Assembly: GCA_032622095.1 (NCBI GenBank)
Contig: CP136064.1
Location: forward strand, 179,464,011-179,528,010
Origin: Siphonodentalium dalli
Taxonomy: Eukaryota; Mollusca; Scaphopoda; Gadilida; Siphonodentaliidae
Direction: 5' to 3'
DNA: 64,000 bases
The notes beneath the pieces are model-generated. The model was not told where the DNA came from. It ran no database searches and saw nothing but the letters and a program-made list of their open reading frames with translations. Below are positions 1-45,631 of this stretch, in pieces. A program made the position numbers and the translations under genes. Positions within the stretch are counted from its first letter, which is position 1. Every line of letters starts with the position of its first letter.

Positions 1-748
1 AAATTCAATCTACAGGTTGTACTGCTTGTCTGATCATCATGAAATTTGTCATGGATGTTAATATTGACATGTAGATTGGAACGAGTCATTTTGGGGTTGT
101 TCGGCCAAAAAACATCTTGGATTTTACTCTTTGCATGACTAAATCCTTTGGCGCAGGCTATAGGTCGTAGCTTTGGTCGGAACTTCATGAAATTTGTCAT
201 GGATGTTAACAATGACATGTAGATGGGAATGAGTCCTTTTGGGGTCATTTGGCCGAAAAGCATGGCTGCTGGCGGCCATCTTGGATTTCAAAATTCAATC
301 CATTGGCGCGGGCTACAGGTCGTACTATTCGTCTGATCATCATGCAATTTATCATGGATGTTAATATTGACATGTAGATGGGAACGAGTCATTTTGGGGT
401 CGTTCGGCCGGCCAAAAAAAATGGCCACCAGCAGCCATCTTGGATTTTACTCTTTGTATGACTAAATCCTTTGGCGCGGGCTACAGGTCGTAGCTTTGGT
501 CGGATCTTCATGAAATTTGTCACGGATGTTAACAATGACATGTAGATGGGAACGAGTCCTTTTGGGGTTATTCGGCCAAAAAACATGGCCGCCAGCAGCC
601 ATCTTGGATTTTACTCTTTGCATGACTTAATCCTTTGGCACAGGTTAGACATTTCAATTAGCACCTTTCCTATTCCTCCATTGACTGTCAACCATTAAAT
701 TATTCCCCTACATAAGTTGAGCTATGTACAGTGTCATTGACACTTTCA
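1..748 (+). repeat. Family 1 tandem-core element, 3' part
   Basis: Repeated ~155-160-bp units, each with CATGGCCGCCAGCAGCCATC, a ctttgcatgactaaatcc-type or caaaattcaatcc-type segment, GTCGTA and GTAGATGGGAACGAGTC. The element ends at 714-748 with aagttgagcta, then a perfect GTGTCATTGACAC hairpin (731-743) and the tail ttcat. The 5' part is outside the window. Confidence 0.8.
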
Positions 749-1470
749 TATTCATATTTAGTCCAAGTCTTCTCGTACTAAAACTAGCTAAGATTTTGGG
801 ATGGAGATGCTAGTGTTTAGTCCGAGTTCCAGGCCCATGCATTCCTATGACACGACTTTTTTATTAGTGACCCGCTCAAATAAAACCACAATTATATGAA
901 ATAAAATATCACAATTGCTACAATAAACGGATAGTTTCCGCAGAAGACATGCTATTTTATCTGAAACCCACATCGGTTGTGAATTGAAAGCGGATGTCAC
1001 GGATGTTAACAATGACATGTAGATGGGAACGAGTCCTTTTGGGGTTATTCGGCCAAAAAACATGGCCGCCAGCAGCCATCTTGGATTTTACTCTTTGCAT
1101 GACTTAATCCTTTGGCACAGGTTAGACATTTCAATTAGCACCTTTCCTATTCCTCCATTGACTGTCAACCATTAAATTATTCCCCTACATAAGTTGAGCT
1201 ATGTACAGTGTCATTGACACTTTCATATTCATATTTAGTCCAAGTCTTCTCGTACTAAAACTAGCTAAGATTTTGGGATGGAGATGCTAGTGTTTAGTCC
1301 GAGTTCCAGGCCCATGCATTCCTATGACACGACTTAAGCGTTAGTGACCCGCTCAAATAAAACCACAATTATATGAAATAAAATATCACAATTGCTACAA
1401 TAAACGGATAGTTTCCGCAGAAGACATGCTATTTTATCTGAAACCCACATCGGTTGTGAATTGAAAGCGG
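517..1470 (+). repeat. Tandem duplication, period 477 bp, two copies
   Basis: 517-993 and 994-1470 match nearly base for base. The unit starts in a family 1 repeat unit, runs through that element's 3' end and into the left terminus of the Mutator-like element, and ends in gaattgaaagcgg. Differences are few (for example gacttttttatt versus gacttaagcg). Confidence 0.92.
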
Positions 1471-2756
1471 TAATTTAATGTGAAAAGAAACTTTTGCCGC
1501 AGTGTTTACATATTTTTTAAAGTATGCAAACTCAGTTGACCTTGCGAACTGCGTTCGGCATTTTCCGGTGAAAATATTCCGAAGATTTTCAATCAACCAC
1601 GCACAATGAATTCTCCATTGTAATCGTAATTATACGTGACAATAAATAAATAAATACATAGATTAAATACATATTGAAGATATAAATGTAATACATTAAA
1701 TAAATTACGGGAATTATAACCATCTCACAGTTTAAAACAGTGTAAACACAATGACCATTAGAATATCATGGGGGCCGCCATTTTGTTTGTATCGAAATTC
1801 GTCTCGGCCAAAACAAACACCGGACAATGCCGAAGTTCTTTGGAACCTGAGTTCGGCTTTCAGTTAACTCTTTCGTTGCCGAGCTAATTTTACACTGATA
1901 AAAACTGAGAAAACTGATTTTATTGTGGAAAAGTATGATACAATAATAGTCTTCTTCTTATGAAATAATGTTTCAAATATCAAGGACATGTATGTAGGTG
2001 ATTAGCCAAAGAATTGCAGGTGAATATTTTGCCGAAGAATATTCACGACAATTAAGGGGCATAACTCCTTGTCACCCAAGGGAAATAACTCCAAATAAGG
2101 ATTTTTTTGCAATAATCCTATTGAAAAATGACCCAGAACCTGCTATATTCAATATTGGTTCTCTGAGACGATGATGATCTGATAAATCTTTCTACTGTCT
2201 TTCTCATTTAAAAACTTGTAAGAATAAATTAGGGTCTAGTTCTGGTATAGCTGGACCATATGTGAGGAGCTACACAATGCAGGAGCCGATTTAGAATTTA
2301 GTTGCACAGTTTATTACGAAAATAGCTAGGTTTTTTAATTGAGGAAAATGGCAATTTTGACTGTCAAAAAACAAAACAAAAATTGTGATATATAATTAAA
2401 TCTCTTAACTACAAGCTTATCATCATTGTGCTATAAATAAAATAACAAAAATGACACATATGCATGTGGTCTAAACTGTCACTGAGGCACGCTGGGGCCT
2501 GTGGGAGTTTATAATCACGCCGTTTGTTTTAGTGAATTGCGTTTTTACCTTGAAAAATAGGTGATTCATTCAGCAAAAACGGCAATTTTGACTATTAAAA
2601 ATACTAATAAAACAATCTAAAGTACACATAATCTTTATTGTAATGTCAGGTTGTCATACTATCATGTTTAAATTAGTTAATGCAGATCTTTCATATAAAT
2701 AATTGTCTAAAAATATTTTTCTGAAATTGTCGGCCATTTTGGATTTCCGACTGCGG

Positions 2757-4261
2757 GGACACACTATAAAGTGTATGCCGAGGCCGGCTCCAAATAAAAG
2801 GTGTAAACGGGGTGTTATATGGCGTTTGGCCCGTTGTTTCTCAATGGATATTAATGAAATTTGGTGTATATGTCCGGGCTGGGACATGGAATACAATAAC
2901 GTTTGAACTGTTTTTAAATTCACAAATTTGTTGATGTTATTCAACTTTTTCGTTCCGAAACACACTATAAAGTGTAAACGGCCGGCTCCAATTAAAAGGT
3001 GTAAGCGGACTTGATGTCGCATTATCTTCTTTGTTTATAAATGGATATGACTGAAATTTAGTACATATGCCCGGGTTATGGCATGGAATACATCAAAGTT
3101 TGAATCGTTTTTTAAATCACAAATTTGTTGATTTTATTCAACTTTTCGTTCTTTCTTTCTATATAAAGTGTAAGCGGCCGGCTCTAATTAAAAGATGTAG
3201 GCCTAAGCGGCTTATGTGCTTTAGCGTTATAGGTAATCGGATTAACTAGTTGGCGACTCTAGACTATTGTGTTTTGGGGCATTTGAGGTTTTGGCGAAAT
3301 AATAATTTTAATACTTTTATTTTAAATGATAACTTCATTTAATCACAATGCATATATATAATAAACACATAAAATATAATAACATACATGAGACATACAT
3401 GATTATGATAACAAAAGATATCAAACTCAATACATGACAAAGATATCACACAATGCTTTTCTTGTATGTGTGTGGATTTGAGTGAGCAAACCCTTGTAAT
3501 TTGGTTCAGCGTGCTAGATATGGGACGAAAGAATAAGTAAGTGAAGAGTAAAATACCCCAGAAACAAGTCCTATAATTTATGTGTAGCAAATGTACGCTA
3601 AGTTTACTAAGACTGGTGCCAATAACGTTGACAAAGCAATGGCAACATTATGGAGACGATACCGAGACAACTACATGTATCTGAATATTTATGTCACAAC
3701 TATGACATAGGCCTAATAGCCTACATAAAATGATAAAGAATATCAAATTCAACGATATTCCCTATACAGGTTATAAGCCACAATCAACGGAATTGGTTTG
3801 CTGTTGCACTTGGGGGACATGAATTGTCGTATCGATATTATTTTATGCGTTGTGATTAATTTAATTTTATCATGTAGGCCAATTTCACTTTATAAATTAT
3901 TATTTCCCCAAAAACCTCAAATGATACAAAACACCCAATACTAATAGTCTAGAGTCGTCAGTTAGTTAATCCGTTTACCTATACCCCTGATCGAGCACAT
4001 AAGCCGCTTACACCTTTTAATTGGAGCCGGCCGTTTACACTTTATAGTGTGTTTCGGAACGAAAAAGTTGAATAAAATCAACAAATTTGTGAATTTAAAA
4101 ACAATTCAAACGTTATTGTATTCCATGTCCCAGCCCGGACATATACACCAAATTTCATTTATATCCATCCAGAAACAACGGACCAAACGCCATATAACAC
4201 CCCGTTTACACCTTTTATTTGGAGCCGGCCTCGGCCTCGGCATACACTTTATAGTGTGTTC
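2757..4261. mobile_element. Foldback element with modular inverted arms
   Basis: Starts ggacacactataaagtgt and ends with the inverse, flanked by a direct CCGACTGCGG (2747-2756 and 4262-4271). The arms are built from ~200-bp sub-units, each with CACTATAAAGTGTAAGCGG and ccggctccaattaaaaggtg, at about 2757, 2960 and 3160 on the left and inverted at about 3990-4261 on the right. Inner ends (about 3230-3300 and 3890-3970) also mirror. No transposase seen. Confidence 0.7.
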
Positions 4262-4456
4262 CCGACTGCGGATCTTACATTTTTTTTACAAACTTATTTC
4301 ATTATTTTAATTTTCAAACGTCTTAAAAAGGATTAAAAATCAGATATATACTGCAGAATTTAATTAGAAACAATTAAAACAATAATTTTATGAAACTTTA
4401 AAAACTTTTTTATTATTGTCATACAGTTGTGATCAAAATAATTACGGTTACAATTA

Positions 4457-4527
4457 TGGCCGATAATATCGGCCCTGGCAATTTACCGACCGGATATTTG
4501 GGCCGATAATATCGGCCCCTGGCAATC
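4457..4527. repeat. Duplicated GGCCGATAATATCGGCC palindrome
   Basis: Two short units, each with gccgataatatcggc followed by cctggcaat, lie near the right side of the Mutator-like element. Each is self-complementary. Confidence 0.6.
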
Positions 4528-4835
4528 AAGAGTTAAGTGAAAAAACAACGATGTTTGTGGCAATCAACCGGAATATTCTATGTGTAATTTAACATTAAAG
4601 TTAGATTATTATACACCATTATGACCATAAGATGTCACTCTTTCTGATGTATATAGCATCATGTATTGCTTTGTTAGGTAAATCGAGTAAAATACACCAC
4701 AGATTCCCGCCACAGATCCTGGGCGTAACTCGTGTCATAGGAATGCATGGGCCTGGAACTCGGACTAAACACTAGCATCTCCATCCCAAAATCTTAGCTA
4801 GTTTCAGTACGAGAAGACTTGGACTAATTCATATT

Positions 4836-39372
<34,537 letters not shown>

Positions 39373-39480
39373 CGACTAATCGTGCTTAGGATGGACAATT
39401 CAGATCTGCTTCTCCTACACAGTCAAAGAGACAAGCCATATCTTGATTCTAAAATGAAATAAAGTCAGGCAAATTGTTGA
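39373..39480 (+). other. PAPOLA: PAPOL 3' UTR (short form)
   Basis: Non-coding sequence from the stop codon to just past the first canonical poly(A) signal. A longer form is possible, because further AATAAA-like hexamers occur downstream, for example near 40157. Confidence 0.5.
39458..39463 (+). promoter_or_regulatory. Candidate poly(A) signal AATAAA
   Basis: Canonical hexamer 86 bp after the PAPOL stop codon, followed by a T/G-containing stretch (caggcaaattgttg) that could serve as the downstream element. Confidence 0.55.
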
Positions 39481-40259
39481 TTACAGGCCTATCTGTGGAG
39501 ATTAGGAAAACGTGACTGTTCGATGTGTTGTTTGAGAATGTGTATTGTGTTGACCAAGTCAAACGGATGCAGACTTGATTGTTGCTCAGCGCTGGTGTTC
39601 CCCACAGTTGTAAATAGTGATCCTTGAAAGAATCAGGGTCTTGATGAGCTTGAATGAATAGTTTGATCGCCTGATTCAAATTTATTGGATATTTTGCTGA
39701 CAATGACTGCATCATTTGTACTTCTTCAGCATCAGCTAAATAGTCAGTAGGGTTGAAAAGTTCAAGAGTCAAGATAAAGACTTGACAGTTCAGAGGTTCT
39801 TGCCTGGTTTACTGAAGTGAGTTTTTGTCGGTTCAGAAAAATCATTTAGATTTATTTGTTTTTCAAAACCTAAATTAATGTAAATCGCTAAGTATTAAAT
39901 TTTCCCATGCTGAGTATTTCAACATAACTACATTTTCAAATCCTCTTTGTTATTGTCATGTAAAGGTCTATTTGATCCAGTGAAAAGAGATGGAGAAAAG
40001 ATACAAAATATTATCTAAAATATTTAATAGTTAAGGTAAAACTACTTTTCCTATATTTGTTTACATTTAACCAGGTGGATGACATGGCTATAAGTTTTGA
40101 ACACTTCAGGTCATGTTCAGGCACATGATTGCAAAAACAATTAGTTGGTTGAATGTTAAATAAATACCCAGGGCACTCGCAGTGGTGCAAATGTGCAAAA
40201 AATATAAAAGTCTAATAACATCGCAACTAATTTATATATATAAGAAGACCATGTACAGC

Positions 40260-40465
40260 AATGCCCTAAATAATTGACTCCTTAACCACAGCATAATTAT
40301 GGGTAATTTTTCAGGATTTAGTCGGAAATATGGCTTGTTGCCATTCAATGGAAAGCTCTCACTGAGAGTTTTCGGATGAATGGCAACAAGCCATATTTAC
40401 AACTAAATCCTGAAAAATTACCCATAATTATTCTGTGGTTAAGGAGTCGATTATTTAGGGCATTA
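40260..40465. repeat. ~206-bp near-perfect palindrome, copy 2
   Basis: Same sequence as copies at 25781 and 61395, with the left end caatgcccta in place of taatgcccta. Lies about 900 bp downstream of the PAPOL stop. Confidence 0.9.
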
Positions 40466-40472
40466 CTGTAGA

Positions 40473-40930
40473 AATAGATAAACTTTGTTCTTGTACTCAT
40501 TATTGATAGTTCTCCAATAAAAAAAATTCACGTGTTGAAACCTTTGTTATGTAAACAAAACTGTTACAGTGATTAGTGAACAAACATCACTAAACCTGTC
40601 GTTAAGTTCAAATATTTTAGTCTGGATTTGATTTTCAGAATATTATTCAATGCTATGACCTTTTCCAATGTTTACTGTCAAATTTTGATTTTGATTTAAA
40701 ATTTTGGTTTCTTAATGGACAACTGAGACTTTGTCAATAATTCCACTGTAACAGTACTGTTTACATAACAATGGTTTGGAAAATCTAATTATTGGAGAGT
40801 TAATAATAATGAAAATAAGAACAAAGTCAAATCTATTTTTCATGTACTTAGTGATGATAGTTATTTTACAGACTTTTATGTTATTTCGCATGAACCCACT
40901 TCGAAGGCCGTAGTCCCTTAAATGAACTAC
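40473..40930. repeat. Snap-back repeat
   Basis: Left arm ctttgttcttgtactcatta, ctccaataa, gttatgtaaacaa-ctgttacag, mirrored on the right by actgtaacagtactgtttac, attattggag and aaaataagaacaaag. Related fragments at 28180, 31262 and 41800-42110. Confidence 0.6.
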
Positions 40931-41533
40931 TTCCAATATCTAGACCTAAAGTGTTGTTTTTTTCAGAATTAGATGCTGAGCACACTATAATTCATTCATA
41001 TTTATATATACACACCAGGGCAGCATAACTATCTTTGATGCTCCAAATTGTTTTATTTATCATGAGGGCATTCAGTGAAGTTTCATTTCACTGAAAAATA
41101 GAGTATGTGTTCTATAGATGCATGTGACTGTGATGGCTTATGGCACCACACGTTCACGTAGAAACAGTGCTATGTTATATTTCTTGTAAATAATAATCAA
41201 TGTATATTTTATGAATATAAAATTTCATCAAGATTATATGTTTGATGAGTGAAAGGTTTCATGAGAAATGTTTTGGGAGATTAAGTTTTATCAGGGTTTT
41301 CCTCAGTTATTCAAATGAAAATGTTGTTATTTAACAAATAATTTGTGCCTCTGATAAGCTTGTGAAGATAAAACTATAAAATTTGCACACAAGTTCTGTA
41401 AGCTGTAAATTATTACTTCTAAATTAGAGTAGATTTGTCTTCAAACTTTGTATGTTTATAACTCCACAAACTTAATAGCAGCACAATTTATTTCATTTCA
41501 CTTAATTGCAATATTATCCAAAATATCTATTTT

Positions 41534-41690
41534 TAGTTCAGCTATTGCCATGGGTTGTCGTCAATCTGTCAACAATTTCCTTTGGCACACCCTACAGGCC
41601 ACATAATTCATCCGATCGTCACCAGTTTTCATATTTATCTTTGGGGTGACCTCTAGATGGGAGCCATAAATTTTTCTTAAAGGGACGTGT
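41534..41690 (+). repeat. Family 1 5'-end fragment
   Basis: tttttagttcagctattgcc, atgggttgtcgtc, then one core unit ending gacctctagatgggagcc. The rest of the element is absent. Confidence 0.6.
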
Positions 41691-42377
41691 CCTGCGCATT
41701 GAGTACATGTGAAAAGTCATAAACATCTGTAGAGAAAAAACTATCAATGTAAGTCTGTATTTTTAATGCACAGATTCTATGACGGGTGACATGTAATAAA
41801 CAGAACGACACATGTCTTAATGGTTCATTCTATACATCCATGCTACTGATCAAGTTCAGTTCATCCAATAAAATGCCGATATCGCATCAGAATTTAACAG
41901 TAAACATTTGGAAAGCAACATTGAAAACAATTCCGAAAAACAGATTTTTACTAAAATATTTGAATTACCTGCATGATCAGCAATGTGTGTTGACAAATCA
42001 CTGTAACAGTAATGTTTACAGAACAATGGTTTCAACATGCGAAATATCGTTATTCAGGAATTATTTATATTCAATGTGATAACAAAGTCCATGTATTTTC
42101 CCACGTTATTCTTGGTGATGATCCATATGCAGACTTTTATAATTCCTCACATCTACCTTGGGTTGTGGCTGAAAAGAAGGACAAGAATTTGTCATTCACG
42201 TTTTACACAAATATGACACCACTGCCGAATGGCTTGATTTTCAGGGGTCCACTTACTTGGCTTACACTGCTCGAATAATTCTGCCCAGATACATGTACCT
42301 GCAAATACTGATGTCCTGAATATGGGTCATTCATCTGCTTTTGCAACTACATGTAGTCCGATTCTGAACACTACAAT

Positions 42378-43161
42378 CAGACCTGTTAACCCTCCCAGAT
42401 TCTGCGGGAGACTCCCGGATTTGAGCACGATCTCCCACACTCCCGGACAGGCATGACAATCTCCCGGATTCAGCTACTGTAGAAAATCACAAAAAATAAT
42501 CTCTTTATTTTATCTATTTGACCAGTAGACAGGCTATCAACACATCATTGATATCGGATTGCGACATTATTGTGGCAATTGACACCCATGATTAATCTGG
42601 GGTCATAAAATCAACATTGTTGCACAGCAGGGGCACCTGACAATAAAACAACAAACACATAAGTTCTATTGAACCAGATCATCAGACAGAACAAAGGTGA
42701 CATGTTCTCAATTAGCAACCCACTAGAGATATGCCCTGAGGTTATATGAAACTACCATTAAAGTTTATTGGTCTGATAAAATTCAAAAGAAGCACATGTT
42801 CTGGCTTTAAACTTTCAGAATCCGTTCCTGAGTTGTACTTTTTAATGTGACAGTAGTTTACAGTTTAATATTGATATACGTAATCCGGTCGCTTACGATA
42901 TTTCCTCTATATATTAGACAATAAAAGTAAAAACTACTGAGTAAATGTTTTCCTTAAGAATACTTGTTAATTTGCCATCAAACTTGCATGTTTCTGTGTT
43001 ATAGATGATCATATTTGTTTTATTTCTGTTGTCAAAATTATGAAAATGCAAAAGGAATCTGTAGGAATAAATTTGTGTTAAATCTCCCGGATGATGACCA
43101 CGATCTCACGGAAAATCGTGACCAATCTCCCGGAAAATATTTTGTGAGGTTAACAGGTCTG
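42378..43161. mobile_element. hAT-type MITE (CAGACCTGTTAAC)
   Basis: Perfect 13-bp termini CAGACCTGTTAAC / GTTAACAGGTCTG and a perfect 8-bp duplication ACTACAAT (42370-42377 and 43162-43169). The subterminal zones are full of ctcccgga motifs. 784 bp, no coding frame. Confidence 0.88.
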
Positions 43162-43169
43162 ACTACAAT

Positions 43170-44030
43170 ATCAATGTTCAGATAATAAGTTCAACCAGGC
43201 ATTTGTTGAAATATTATCTGAACATATCACGGCAATAAATAGGACTCCTTCTGTACTATGTATAATCTGTGGACCATTCCAATGTATTCATTTATAACTG
43301 AGTGGGAAAATCCATTTAGTATAGAAAGGGTAATGATTGTGATCAGGTCACAAATTTTTCAACCCTTGCTTAAATTTAGTTCCACCCAGCTAGGATTTCA
43401 AAAAATATGATGCAACAGATTTGCATTTATAATTAAGTAGACATATTTTCTCAATTATAAGAACCTCTGAATTGCAATGGCGACTCGGTATTTGGAAACA
43501 TTTTTGTTCAGAAAAAAATAGTCCTAAAAACTAAATTAAATTGAGATGTAGCTGAACCCGTATGAAAACTGAAAGCTGATATTATCTAGTACACCAATCG
43601 GTTTATTAATTAAAAAATTCAATTTGGGTAGGAAAATTGTTTTTATTTTGAAAAGCAGGAAGTGTCGTATTGGGCCAAGTTGCACAAACAGTATCTTTTT
43701 GAAAAAAAAATAAAAAAATAAGAAGTGCTTACACTTGTTCAGTGTTTTTTTTACCTTTTATACAATGAATCCATTAGTTTCTAGATTAATTTATGAAAGA
43801 TTTTAGATTTTGAAAAAAAATTCATGTTGAAACAAGCCCCGTCACTGGGAGCCTTGCAAATATAACAGAATGCACTGCTTAAAAGGTCAAGGATAAAATA
43901 GGATAAGATAATTTAATTTACAATAAACACACATGGAAAGTAAAATTACAAATAAATATAATAGACTATATATGTATATTGTTTGGGGTGATATCGTCAT
44001 GACTCACTCTTCCTATCACCCCTAAAATAC
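43170..44030. other. No gene seen; AT-rich with a MITE fragment
   Basis: 43186-43332 resembles the right part of the TTTACTAAATG TTAA MITE family (gttcagataataagttcaac … tagtatagaaaggg). The rest shows nothing I can name. Confidence 0.5.
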
Positions 44031-44045
44031 AAATCGTCAATGGGT

Positions 44046-44099
44046 TTCTAAAATGTCGTACCTGCATGCTAATTGCACTGCAGGTACAACATTTTAGAA
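44046..44099. repeat. Short perfect-type hairpin
   Basis: Arms ttctaaaatgtcgtacctgc / gcaggtacaacattttagaa with one mismatch around a loop tgctaattgcac. The size is like a microRNA precursor stem, but it sits beside repeats, and I see no other support. Confidence 0.6.
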
Positions 44100-44239
44100 G
44101 TCCAACGACGAAATATTGTTAGGCCAATGTATTCTCTTATATATGCAAGGCTCCCTTTGGGAGACTGGCATATATAAGAGAATGCATTGGCACAGGGTTT
44201 AAAAAAAAATTCAATACACTTCAGTCATGGAAGGGTTAA
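44100..44239. mobile_element. TTAA MITE (CCATGACTG family)
   Basis: ggccaatgtattctcttatatatgc and its inverse form the core. The right end is cagtcatggaagggTTAA; the left end has drifted. The flanking sequence to 44600 copies 30841-31140. Confidence 0.6.
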
Positions 44240-44599
44240 GAAATAACTCTTGTTTATGGATGTATTGTGGATCTCTTGATTAAAAAAATTGTTTCATCTG
44301 ATTTCAACTTCTTGGTTTCTCAAATTCAGTGGTGAATTTTATTTGAAAGCTACACATGGTCATATGAACAGAATTTCATTTCTTCATAAGTTTATTGTTG
44401 ATAAATATGGTACATGGACACCAGTTCTTTCCTTTAGAGTTATTTTGACAATCGATGTTATAATGACCAAGTCCTGAAATCGGACAACTTAGCACGAGGA
44501 CAAATTTAGCACAGAGCGAAAGAAAGTAAACATTGACTTGCATCATAGTAAGTGTAATCAAACATTTCAGTTCCATTGGAAATGCGTCAACATCAACTG

Positions 44600-45631
44600 G
44601 ACATAGTTTCAAGATTATTTAAAACATGGCTATGACGTCACTTATTTGTTTGTCGCATCCAGTTTATAGGATAATGGATGTATATTGTCGAGATCGTACA
44701 TTATTATACAAACAACTATCCATTATTTTAATAAAGGGCGCTCAATATCCAATTTAATGAAAAGTTATTTCACTGTGAACGATTTTGTTTTATATGAATT
44801 GCATGTATGATACCATAATATATGCATGGAGCTATCTTGACAACAATTTTCCAGTATAATATTACTCTGAATGATAGCTATAATATGACAGACAGTATAA
44901 TATCTATAAAGCCTCGTCACTCGGGAGGGGTGGTGTTGTCTAACTTTAAATTCCAGGCAAGTTGTTTCAAATTTAAAATTTCATGAATTTAATTCCATTC
45001 CCGGTGGTAGGTTATAAGACCACTCATGACAAAACCTATACTAACATAGTAATTTAAATGTAAATGTGTTGAATGATTAAAATAGCTACTATTCTTGGCA
45101 TTCATTTATCATTATGAATTCTTTAGACTACATAGCTCTTGTGGGGGAAAAAACATTCCTCTTTTCTAAGAGTGTGAGAAATTACTGATACATGTATACA
45201 TAAAGACTTGTTTAATTTCTGTAAAGAGGAAATTTCAATGTTTGTTGAACTTAAATATTTTTTTAAAATAAACTGCAACCCTGGCTGGTTGGTATGGTTT
45301 ATTCATGATTCTTTGTTCTTTATCACAGTACACTCCTTTTGGGCTGTAACCACCCCTCATGAAGTGGTTCTGCTAATTTGCTATAATGTTTGTGGGGCCT
45401 GCTGAATTGCTATGATGCTGGTGGGCAACATGATGCTGTTAAGAAAATGTTCCATTATTAAGTTGTCATTTTGCGGTGTTTGGCTAATCTGAATGAATCG
45501 AAGAAAAGCCAGTGTCTATATGGAACCGTTATAATTTAATTATTTCAAACAACGGCTGCGATTGTGCTTGCAAAACGACTGGAATAGCCATCTTGATTAC
45601 GTTCGGTCTGCAGCAAACATCACACCCTTTA
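44600..45631. other. No feature recognised
   Basis: AT-rich sequence with short open frames only. I see no splice-supported exon, RNA gene or bounded repeat. Confidence 0.5.

Larger units (their letters stand above)
1236..4826. mobile_element. Mutator-like element, non-autonomous, ~3.6 kb
   Basis: Terminal inverted repeats of about 98 bp (1236-1333 and 4729-4826, starting TAGTCCAAGTCTTCTCGTAC) differ at about one position. The element is flanked by a perfect 9-bp duplication ATTCATATT (1227-1235 and 4827-4835). Long TIRs with a 9-bp duplication are the hallmark of Mutator-like elements. No transposase frame is visible, and a foldback element is inserted in it. Confidence 0.78.

Noticed and set aside
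2654-4310. Frames of 60-122 codons on both strands
   Set aside because: They lie across the palindromic arms of the foldback element and mirror each other; they are structure, not genes.
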